DNA of 64,000 bases, taken from the NCBI RefSeq assembly GCF_964340395.1, contig NC_135553.1:15167001-15231000 (forward strand). Direction: 5' to 3'. The translations under genes were made by a program, and so were the position numbers. A model generated the notes under the pieces. The model saw only the letters and a program-made list of their open reading frames with translations. It ran no database searches and had not been told where the DNA came from. Positions 42,008 through 54,700 of the stretch are shown here, piece after piece. Source of the stretch: Glandiceps talaboti. Taxonomy: Eukaryota; Hemichordata; Enteropneusta; Spengelidae. The first letter of the stretch is position 1. Every line of letters starts with the position of its first letter.

Positions 42008-45000
42008 CAGTGTGGAGTTGACTTTGATCTTGATGACAGTTGATTTGGAATGTTTTGATTCATATTTCAATCACTGGAGAACCAGTAACGTAGATGCGAG
42101 TTGCTTTGACATAGAACAACCAGGGTGTAATAAAAACCTGACTGTAGTTTTTGTTCATGTGTGTTCAATCTGGCTAATGTGTGGTATAATAGCTGACATC
42201 TACTGTGTCATTCTATTTTATCAGGTGTTAGATGTCAGAGAGAATCCTGACTTGGTCATGCCAGCCAAACCAGTGGAGCAAGCTAAAGGCAGTGGTCCAG
42301 ACTTCTATAACATAGACTTCTCTCTCAATACACAGCTACGATTAGCAGGAGCTGCACCAAGCAACCTGCCACAATCACCAAGTAAGAATCACACTGCTAC
42401 TACTATTTTAGTTATATTGGCTAGTTCTTTAAGTTTTCATAAACTTGTCTTCCCGAAGCCAGTGGGTTTCAGTGTTAATGCAGGACGAAACCAGCATGCC
42501 CTAGAATGTCAATTTCCTTGAAAATATGATGTTGGATCCCCCTATTTTTTTTCCTATTCCTAAATGGATCAGAATCAAACTTCCATCTGGCAAAGTTTGG
42601 AGAGATTTTAAGAATTGACATTTTCTGTTCAATGCTTGTTGAATTCAGTTACAACCCATAACACCAAAGTAAAGCATTTTCTGTGTGTACCACAATTGTT
42701 TATAGCATCCATATCAAGTACAACCCATAACACAGTGAAGCATTTTCTGTATGTACCACAATCGTCTATAGCAATCCATATCAGGCATCAAAGTATACTG
42801 TTTCATTTGCTAATTGACCACATCAGAAAGCCCACACAGGCTAGCCTTGTAAATAAACCAATTGAAACAGTATACTTTTACACTTAATATGAATGCTATA
42901 AACGAGTGTAGCACATAGAGAAAGTGCTTTACTTCAGTGTTACTCGTTGTAAAGAAGCACAACGTATCAAATGCAATATTCTGATTTGGTTATAGCATCC
43001 AAAGACCCAATAGCTCGTAAAATGCGTCTGAGGAAACATAGACGAGATCAACATGAAAGCGCTGACAAAGACCAAGCCAAAGTACTCAAGGTAAGGAGAT
43101 TTTTTTCAATAACAAACTTATTAGAGTTTGGAAAATTAATAAGAGTACATGTATGCCATTTTTGTTAGCAAGTTTTTTTTTTTAGTTTAAAGACGACAGT
43201 GGAATTATTGCAATACTTAGTCTCAGTAAAATGGTTATACTGAATATACAATACAGTCAAGTAAAAAAAGGCAGTTCAAGATTTTCCTACACAGAAATTT
43301 CTTTGTTAAAACTTGATGGGTTGGTGTGTTCTTGACATTGTGTTTCAAAGATGTACATTCCATATGTTTTGTTTTACAGGGGATGAGTGATTTAGCAGAA
43401 ACCAAGAACAAGCAGGGCTTTGAGGCAGGGGCTGAGGAAGGATCTGAGGTCAAGTAAGTAGAAGAGAACTTAGTACCAGTATGAGTAGTACATATAAGGA
43501 GTACACAGCTAGAAATGTACAATCCTGTAATATAGCTTGGCTTTCATAATGCTGAAGTCAAGTTGACTGCTAGTAGTGCACAGATAAGTTACTTGAGTTC
43601 CCATTAGCCCCCTATGTTACTGGGTTCCCAAATGTTTGAACCCCTTCTGGTACTGGGTTTCCAAATCATTGAAACACCCCCCCCCCCCCCCCCCCCTGAT
43701 ACTAGGTTCCCAAACCGTTGAACCCTCTCTGTACCTTGGTTCCCAAAATGTTGAACCATTTCTCTCTATTACTGGAGGCTCCTCACCTTTCAGCTTCTTC
43801 TGTTACTAGGGTGGTTCCCAAACTTTCAATCCCCCCCCCCCCCCCCCACTCTGTTATCTCTGTTATTTGTGTTCCCAAGCCTTTGTAAAAACTGCTGCAG
43901 CTGTAAAATAAGTTAGCCTTCACCATACAGCAGCAGGTATGTTATACTGGATTGATCGATAGACTGGATTGATTGATAATTGATAAAACAGAGATGCCAA
44001 ACATTAATTTTGTATATATTGTAATGTTATTTACCTAATCTATTTTATATCGTAGACCCAAGAGTTGGTTGGCTGCCTTAGCAAAACCACAGCTCGACTA
44101 TAGTGACTTCTTCACAGATGAAGTTGGAAACTTGCCTGGGTTGACAGTCTGGCAGATTGAAAATTTTTTACCAATAGAAGTGGATGAAGGTATGAATAAA
44201 CAATGTTTCCATGACTCGCTTCCAGTATCTATTCTTCACTGTGCTTTCTGAGACAAATTTTATGATCACAATACCCCAAAAATACTATCAGTACTTATTT
44301 GTCAAAAATAATGAAGTTTTACATGTATAGTATTTCAATGATGTAGATTGTGGGATTGAAAAATATACTTATGTTTAGTAAATTAATACAAATCTGTGTT
44401 TTACCTGATAAATTACTTCTTTACTTTTGTTTGATCAAATGTGATTTTAAGGTAGGCTACATAAACATTGCTAATTGATTGAGCTTACATTATTATGTGA
44501 AGTTAAAGCTGCACTCATTGTAACTGGAGTATTATATAGATCAGACAGCAACAATATATCCTATGGAAGTTGTCAAAATACCAATATTTAGACATTTTGT
44601 ATGTTAGTTTGAGGTCAGTTTTATCCATAATTAGTACAGCAGCAGGTTGAAATCGTGATCATGTTGGGGGTACTGAATTTAGGTGTGAGCATAAAATCAG
44701 TTTGATTCGATTTATTGTGTCATATTATGTGTAAAACAACACAAATACATTTACCATCAGGTAATTCAGTGCTGTATCATAGGACAAGTTAGATGTTATA
44801 TCTAACAAAAGACTTTCAAAAAATGCTCCAGTTGCAGCTAATACATTTTAAAGTAAACTAATGTTATATCCATCATAAAGATGTGAAAATATAGAAAACA
44901 TCAGTGACTGGCAATGCAAATAATTTGAAGAAAAAAATTGAAATGCAAATTATCCAAATATCTCATCAGCTCTGCTCTGCTCTCTTAAAAGTGCATGGCT

Positions 45001-45059
45001 GATGATAAAGCATGAAACGGGCAAAATATGTTTTGACTGTGTATATAGCCACACAATTC

Positions 45060-45149
<90 letters not shown>

Positions 45150-45157
45150 TGTGTGTG

Positions 45158-45244
<87 letters not shown>

Positions 45245-45719
45245 GTATATATCTGTGTCTGTCTGTACATACATATGTATGTTTACATGTTATGTTTCTA
45301 TCAATGTGTACCGTGTCTACAGTTCATGTTGTTTAGTTAGCTCAGCATAATAGATACACACATGTATGAATGTTTCTGTTCTCTGTAAAATCATGAAATA
45401 AAGTAGTATTTTTGCATGGGCATTTATCATACATTTGTATGGTTCATTCTCTTAATATCTCACTTTAGTGTGCTCTGATAAGCCATAATGCTCACTTTGC
45501 ATTATCATTGTTACCTGTAAGTAACTTGACACTCTTACACAATGCGTTGTCAACTTGTGATTTCCAATGCACTTTGTACTTGTTATGTTGCATGTTTATT
45601 TCCTGTTCTCTGCTGTTTATTCTGTGACTTCTTTCTTGCATGTGTACCGTTGCCTGGGACATGTAAATTAGAATCTGATCCAGAGAGTGGTAATTACACA
45701 CATAAGTTCTTTACATCTT

Positions 45720-45773
<54 letters not shown>

Positions 45774-48700
45774 TCCTTCAATGTGAAATGTGTGTTGTGG
45801 TGATGGTTGTCAGGTAGTGGAATTTTTGGTGTATTTGAAATATTTAGATATTGTACATCTTTGGTCTTGCAGCACTGTATGGCAAGTTTTATGAAGCGGA
45901 CTGTTACATTATACTACATGTAAGTATTACATTGTAAACACTTTATAATCAACTCATTGGAAGACCGGAAAATGTTTGTTGTTGTGAAGTATATACTCTA
46001 TTGGGAATATAAGTTTAGAAGACATTATAGGATGTTTGTTATAACAATTTTAACGCTATCAAAGTTCGTTATAGAGATGTGACAATTGATTCACACAACT
46101 TTTGAAACAGCCTGAGATAGTGAAGTTGACAAGTCCTTACTCCAAACTTATGTGTGTAATTACCATTCCTGTTCCCACATTGAATTTTGATTTGTTTAAA
46201 AATTGAATGGAAGTCGGTTCTCCTGTCCCCACGTACACTAAGTTGATTTCAAACTGATTAAATAGTAAATCAGTTCAAAACTGGTTCATTGTACAGTTTT
46301 CTCTTGAGAACAGAAACCAGTTTTGAACTGATTTCACTGAATCACTTTCAACAATAATACAATGCAAGTCATCTTTTTGCAAAGTGAATGCTATGAAGCT
46401 TATGAACTATACAATTGTATTTCATATGTTTACCATTGACAGGCATTCATTGATGACACATCCAGCCTGAACTGGCAAATCTATTTCTGGATTGGCAGTG
46501 AAACCTCAGTAAGTATAACATTAATAATGACTGTCTTTTGTCAGTTTGAAAAGAAAGTGTGCTCTACCATTTATCAAATGACATCTATTTTCCTATTCAC
46601 AATTTGAAAAGAAGGCCTGCCATATATCAAATGTCAGGCCAGTTTGCCTAATGTCAGTTCGAAAAGAAGGGATGTTCTGTATTCCTGTTTGCGATTTCAC
46701 AGCTTGACAAGAAGGCTTGCTCTGCTGTTTATCATATAATATACCTATTTGCCTATTGGCAGTTTTAAATCAAGGCCTGTCCTGCCAATGATTCATATTT
46801 GCCTATTCACAGCTTGACAAGAAGGCATGCTCTGCCATTCATGCTGTCAATCTGAGGAACATGCTGGGTGCTGAAACTAGAACAATACGTGAAGAGATGG
46901 GAGAAGAAAGTGACGAATTCTTGGATTTATTTGACAATGACATAGCATACATTGAAGGTGGTTCAGCTAGTGGATTTTACTCTGTTGAAGATGTCGAGTA
47001 TCCTACCAGATTGTACAGGGTGTCTGGAACTGCCAACCTACATCTAGAACCTGTAAGTTGTACAAGATTTATGCACCCTGTCATACTTACCCTCGTATTT
47101 ACTGTTAACAGCCACTAATGTTGTAGCATCTGACATGTCGAATTTAGTTGTCATTTAATATGTGCATATAACATTTTGGGGCATAGGGATTCATGCTCGT
47201 TTACAGGTGGTGTGAATGGTACTTTCCACTCATTACGTCATTGATTTCTCTATTTGTAATAAAAATGAATTATTATAAGTATTCTCCTTAGGCCAAATAA
47301 AAAATTGATGTGTTTCCAATAACCCGACTGACCCTAGTTTATGCAGCCAAGCATAAACATAATTTTATCTGTTAAAAAAAATTATGAGAAATTCTTTGTC
47401 TTCTTGACCTTCATATACATTTGTTTTCTTACCCCAATGTTGTCTGTACATATTTCATCAAACTATCACAGACGGGATATTCTGATCATTTTTCTTCCAC
47501 ATTTTTCAAAAAATATTTTTAAAATGAAATAAATTAAAATCCCAGCCTACCAATCCTATTTTCTGTGGCATGTTATTGGAACACAGAATTATTGTTTTTG
47601 TTTTTGTTTTATAATATTTGAGTGATTTTCATTACCGTCTTGTATGTTGATATGATGTCAATTTCACTTGATGTTTTCATTGATTTTATTTGTTGATGTA
47701 GGTACCACTGGAAGTTTTCTCTTTGGATCCAAAGTTTGTGTTTATTTTAGACTATGGAAAGACTATCTATCTATGGTACGGTAACCAGTGTAAATCACTC
47801 ACCAAATCAAAAGCTAGGTAAGGTGTTTTCAGTTTATATGTAAAGTACAGTGTACATACTGTTCAATGTATGAATATATTTAGATGTCTGGACTGGACAT
47901 TTCTTGGTGTATTCGTCCAGCGAATCGTTTTTTGATTGAAACTGGTTTCATATATCCTTTATAATGGAAAGCATGACAATTTTGTAAGTTATACTTTCGT
48001 CAGTGCTGGTATGTTAAAATGGCAAACGTGTCAGTTTAAGTTATACTTTGGTTCATGTACTGTACATGTCTTTGATGAAGACGTGCTGTGTATACACAAG
48101 ACAAGTGTTCGATAAATATGAATACTGTTCATTTGCAACTTATAAGTTCTGATTCTATCTTGAGACATTTTTTCAGGTTGTGTCAAGAGAGGGCGCTGTC
48201 TTCATTTCGTCACACTACAGTGACTGTGTAGTTACAATTTCTGAATAATGAACTACTGATGTGTTTCATGTACAGATTGATGTCGGAGAAGATCAACAAA
48301 AACGAAAGAAAGAACCAGTCAGAAATTGTAGCGTTTTATCAAAACCAGGAGAATGAGGAATTCTGGAAACTACTTAGTGGTAAACCAGACTGGTTTGAGG
48401 TGCAGGTAAGTGGATGGCAACTGTACGGAAACACAAATTCCAAAATGCAGCCGTTTCAAGTTTGATCATAGAGGAAGTAGGGGAAGGAAGAATTACTGGT
48501 TGTGAAGATAGTTCATCTTTGTCATGTTTATGGAGTCATGATGGTCAAACGGTTAAAGTGGTTAAGTTGGAGTCTGCGTATTACAGGTCTCGTCTCGGCA
48601 CTGCCGTTTGCTGCTAAATGGTTAAAATTGTTGAGCAATATTTGAACCACTGTTGTGCCCCAGGCTATCCAAGCTGTATGGTTAGGGACCTGGTAGGATA

Positions 48701-51700
48701 GAGGTTGAAATATGAATGCTTTAATATTATCCTTATACAGAGGCTGCAGTGGATTGTATGCTCACAGGGAGTTAAGAAATATAAAGGGCTTTTGTTCCAT
48801 TCTAGATGTGTGCTTTGAGTACAGAAGGGGAAAGTGTTATATAAAATCTAAGATTATTATCATTAGCTCCCAACATGCATAATCAGGATGGGGCTTTAGG
48901 AATGACCTGTATTCATCTGTGTGTGCATGTATGATCCACCCATGGTCAGCCATATCTCAGACACCCATGACTCAATTTCAACCAAATGTAGCACACATGT
49001 GAAACACTAGAGGGTTCATACATGTATACATGGCATTTGATTTTGTGACCTAGACCTTTATATACCTTTATTTGTCATAAAATGAATACAGTTTTTGTTG
49101 TGAATCAGTCAGAATCCATAAAGTTATTATCCCACTATTTAAAATTAAAGTGTTTAATATTGTACCGACTGGACACTTCTTCCTGTACTCCAGAAATAGA
49201 AACATGGTGGTATGAAGTTCTTGTGTGTAGAAATATTTCTAAATTCTCATCAAACACCTATGTTTATTTTTGTGCTGTATAGCAACAATAAAGTCTTTCC
49301 TATTTTTCTACTGTAGCCATGGGTAGAAGACTTTGTTCCAGTACGTCCAAAACTGTACAAAGTTGGTTTAGGTATGGGCTACCTAGAATTACCACAAGGT
49401 AAGTCAATCATTGTCATCAGGTGGATGTGAGAGCCCTCAGTGGCAGAGCATGGGTAATATTGAGATTACAGTTTGATGTAAAACTGCAGGTAGGTATGAT
49501 ACAGTAATGGTATAAGCTAGGTGTAGCAATTGATCTAAAGATGTAGGCAAGTTTCGTATGCAAATATAATGTCAGGTTTCACAAGATTGATAATAGTATA
49601 ATACAGTAATGGTTTCATGTGTTCAGTGCCTTTTATCCATCATACTGTATTATACATATTAAATTTTATTTGCCTGAAGTCGAAAAGAAAAGAAAATTGA
49701 CATATCAAGTGAGGAAAAGGAATTAGTTAAATAAATATGCCAGGAATGGAAAGCAAGTAAAAAAATAACTTTAAACTCCAGGCTGGACCACAAGCATAGT
49801 TTCTTCAACCTAGTCGGGTTTGTGGCCCAGGGAAAATATATACAGTAATATAACATGAAGTGAAATGTCTTAATACAAATAACAATGTTTCAAAAAGTTT
49901 ATTATCTAGTAAATACTGTGTTTGTTTCCTTCCAGTTGATCTGAGAAGACAGAAATTAACCCAGGACTTACTGCTCACAAAAGGTGTCTACATTTTGGAC
50001 TGCCATTCAGATGTCTTTGTGTGGTAAGTATAACTATTTCAGTAAACATAATCTTATCTATGTGGGAGAATGAATCTTCATGGACTCCGGGCTCGTACTT
50101 AGTAAAATTAAACTTTCTGCTCACAGAGTCAAAAAAATTATTGGAAGTGAATTACAAATTTTCAGGGGTGTACTACTCTATGATTGAAAAAGGATTATTA
50201 CAAAATATAGTGGTTGCAAGATCCATATTGACAAGTGACACACACCTTGGAAATAAACTTCAAATAAACTTCACACTTTTGATTTACTTTGTTCATGAAA
50301 ATATCAGAGGTCACCGTACAGAATTTTAAAATACAGGTCAAAATGATATCAAAATTGAATTATTTTAGAATCCAATATGGCCACCAAAATATTCCGTTAA
50401 CTATGTGAAAATATAGACAGTTGATTTCCTTGAAAACAAGACGATGAACCCGCTATTTTTTTTATAATTATAAAACGACAGGAACAAGCTTTCATATGAC
50501 TAAGTTCAGAGAGGTTATAAAAATTTCAATTTTCAACAAAATTTGTCCCTAAGGTGCATTCTAACTTATTTTATCATAACCATAATATGCTGACTGTAAT
50601 CTATCAGTGGTCATTGATCATTACTCCTACAGTAGGGTGATGTGTCTCTGATAATTTGTCTTAGACCAGCACAATATCTAGGTTTTACCAGTCATGAAAG
50701 AATAGTGTACTCTAAAGAAGGTCTTGCAGTAATTTTATTTTATAAACTTCCAGAGAACATTTTTGTCGACTATCAGTATTTGCACTATTGCTGTTATAAT
50801 GGGACAGTGTTCAAATCACCAAGGCATTGCTATCCCCCATTTATATGATGTACTACATTCACAACAAGTATTTGATTGGTTTTGCACTACCAAGAAGTGT
50901 CGATATCACCTATTTATGTAGTAGTATGCCAGAACCCCATTACACACAATTGCAAGTGCGTCATACACAGGATATTTGCATGAGTGCTTGCAGTGTTCTC
51001 TGTGCCCTTACTTTCACTAGTGTAGCGAGTAAAAGTGCAACAGAAAACACTGCAAGCATGAGTGCAAATACCCCTGAGTACCCACACTGGAACTCACATG
51101 TCATAGGGTTCTGTTATTATTACATACGTTTTCGTGTGTAGCAAACAACCGCATCCTCATTTACATATCATTTGCATGCTTGTATTCAATAATGTTTTCG
51201 GTATTGCACTGCTGTGAAAATACTACTAGTATGCGCGTGCACTGCAAGTAATCTCTGGTACATATGTTATAATATATGCCACAATGTTAGGTTTAGTCGG
51301 TATCCAAATTAGCTTATTGAAACAAGTGGTCATTACCAATATATATATATATATATACCCAGTAAAACATAAAGTATTTGGACTCTGATTCTATCATCAA
51401 AGTGTAAACTACTATTTACGTCAATAATCAAATTGTCAATCCTCATTTTGGTTTTTAGGATCGGTCGAAAATCCAGTCGATTAGTGAGGGCAGCAGCATT
51501 GAAGTTATCCCAAGAAATATGCAGCCTGATTCGCAGACCAGATATTGCCATGGTAACTAGAAACCTTGAGGCGTAAGTAATACTAATAGTATATAGCATG
51601 ATGAATTCTATTTCTCTTGTTCTGCATTTGATAAAGGATAATTACTATTCTTTAAGGTAATCTTTCTCTTGTAAAACATGTTTCGTCCAGATAGTCTCTC

Positions 51701-54700
51701 TGTCTGTACAGTATCATGTAGTTCTGTGTCCTCTACTTTCCCCTTATAAAATAAATCTATATTCCTTTCTGCCTTCCATCGTCTTCATTGCTTGATAAAC
51801 TTTTCTGTGCACTTTTAAATGTATATTTTTATATTTTCTTCTGTTTTGTTTTCATATCTCCTCCATGCCTTTGTATTTTGTCTGTTTCTCTCATTTCATT
51901 ATACCCTTCTTTATATAAGACATGAGGGCCAGCTTTTTAAGTCCAAGTTTGACGACTGGGACGATGTTTTATACGTTGATTACTCGCGAACAGCTGAACA
52001 AGTCATGAAGATGGTATTAGAGGGAATGGGGTAAGACAGTGCTATGCTTTGCCTCTGCTCTTGTCAACTCTACTACTCAAGTGTAAAAAATCACAAGGCT
52101 AATCTATGCATGTAACTAACTCTCTATGTAATTACTAAACACAGATAATGTCACAGTTTTCTCTAGGCACAGTTACAATTCTGTAAAAAAAAAAGGCATG
52201 GAGAGAGAATTAGGAATGGAGGAGTTGATCCTTAATCAAAGGGAAATAACACCTACACTTAAAAAGTTTGCAAGTAAATATTTATAATTGATACACTGGT
52301 ATTTCATTTTCATTGCATTTTTCTGTCGCTGTCACAACTTTAAGATGTGACATTTTGAATGTAAAGCTATCGATTGAACACAGACCAACAGTGATGTCAC
52401 AACTAAGCTGGTCTTGTATCTGTGCAAAGTCAACACAGACTAACAGTGATGTCACAACTAAGCTGGTCTTGTATCTGTGCAAAGTGAACACAGACCAATA
52501 GTGATGTCACAGCTAAGCTGGTCTTGTATCAGTGCAAAGTGAACACAGACCAACAGTGATGTCACAGCTAAGCTGGTCTTGTATCTATGCAAAGTGAACA
52601 CAGACCAATAGTGATGTCACAGCTAAGCTGGTCTTGTATCTGCAAAGTGAACATAGACTAACAGTGATGTCAGAACCAAACTAGTCTTGTATTCAGATAT
52701 GTCGTTCAAGTCAAACATTGAACTTGGTAAACACCGTCCAATGAATATCATAAACTACAGTTCATACCAAATATAATATTGGTATTGAGTAATAAAAACA
52801 AAAAGAGTTACAATACCAAGTTTGATTTCTGCCAACTTTTGCTGTGACAATTTTCTTTACAGTACAGTTCAGTGCTTTTGGCAGAAAACAGATTGTATGG
52901 TGAACTGTACAAAATTAATGGAAATGAAAATGTTGATCACCAGTGTTTCCTTGCAAACTTTAAAGTCCAGGATGTTGTTTCCCTTTCTAGTAAACAAATT
53001 GCTTTGTAGGTTTAACATCTAGCAGAGATATAATTATAATATATGTTGTATAAGTACTAATCACCCATTGTTTTTTCCAGCAGGTTTGTTGTTTGGCAGC
53101 TGTGTGTTGGCTGTAAATCCCCTGCCGTTGTATTTTACAGCACCTTGTATAGCTTGTGCTGGTTGGATTGAATGTTATGTGCCGCACATTGCAAGTGAAA
53201 TGTAAAGAAATTCTGTCTTTTATTTCTCAACTGTTTGAAAAGTAAGAATGAGAATATAAACTTGTTAATACTGTATTGCTAGTCTTACCACACTGTACTA
53301 TATATCAATCAAGTGATTTGAATATCTTGTGTCAATTTACAGGACTGAAACCATGGTATTTAAGTCCAAATTTGCCAACTGGGATGACGTGATTGCAGTT
53401 GACTATACTCGTACAGCACAGTCAATATTCAAAACTCAACAAGCTGCAGTGAAGGGCCAGGTATGTCAAGCATTCCAGTTGTATTCCCTAATATCCCAGC
53501 TGTATTCCCTAATACCCTGGTTGTATTCCCTCATATCCCAGTTGTATTCCCTTATATCTCAGTTTTATTCCCTAATACCCAGGTTGTATTCCACAATATC
53601 CCAGTTGTATTCCCTTATATCCCAGTTTTATTCCCTAATACCCTGGTTGTATTCCCTAATATCCCAGTTGTATTCCATAAAATTCCAAATGTATTCCCTA
53701 ATATCCCATTGTATTCCCTAGTACCCCAGTTGTATTCCCTAATATCCCAGTTGAATTCTCTAATATCCCAGGTGTATTAGCACCTTAATATCTGTTTCAT
53801 AGTTAATGGTCATGTAAAATTTTCCCCATTCTCCTACTCATAGTCATTTCAATATTACTGGTAACTAACTTGTAACTATTTTCAGTAGGTTTTGAATACT
53901 CAATTTTATTATACATGTATAAAGTATATACGTAATAGTCGTTGTGTGTAATTCAATGTGTTTTAACCATATCCTTGCAGGAAGCCAAGAAAGATCAGAT
54001 CAAGACAGATCTGTCTGCCCTATTTATGCCAAGACAACCACCTATGTCACAGTCAGAAGCTGTAAGTTAATACTACATGTATACCATCATGAAATCTGAA
54101 GTCAGTAAAATTATCACAGATTTGTGTTTCACTATATCTTTTTTATGGCCAAGCCTTAAGTTATGGATACCTACTGTGTAAATACTGTATTTTACTAATA
54201 ATGAGTTGCATGTATGTTGTGATAACTTGTATGGCCTCCCAGTAGTCTAGCTGCTAGACCCTTAGGTAGTTCTGCTCACTTTGAAAGCGACAACAGGTCT
54301 CATAGTGCCAGAAGTGTCGTTGAGGGCTTGCCTGAGATACCAGAGGGTGCTGCCATACTCGGCTTATGTTTGACAACCTTCCAAGCACAGATTTGAGATC
54401 TTACTAGTACCTACAAGAGTATCCTCCCAAGTCTTTTACAAGAAAGCCCACAGGTGACTTCTACTCATTATTGTGAGAGATATAAAGTGTTCACTGTTCA
54501 ATGCAAACTAATAGTTATGTTTAATGTTAACTTCTAGGATCAGTTGATGGAAGAATGGAATGAGGATTTAGACAGTATGGAGCCATTTGTGTTGGAAGGC
54601 AAGAAATTTGTCAGGTTACCAGAAGAAGAAACAGGTAATTAGATATTAATATTATGTATCAATAGTTCTCTTTGCTTAGTCAAGAAAGATAGGAGTGATA

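Noticed and set aside
42700-42790. Intron 10 repeat as copies of the exon 11 acceptor
   Set aside because: The shared stretch TATAGCATCCA is only about 11 nt and one copy has an insertion; too weak to add to the junction-duplication list.
45012-45350. Cys/Val and Asp/Arg-Gln repeat frames in FLII intron 13
   Set aside because: Read-through of (TG)n and (CTGT)n microsatellites on both strands.
53463-53780. Frames of 105-130 codons continuing from FLII exon 22b
   Set aside because: Intron read-through of a 21-bp repeat; the next true exon starts at 53981 in the correct frame.
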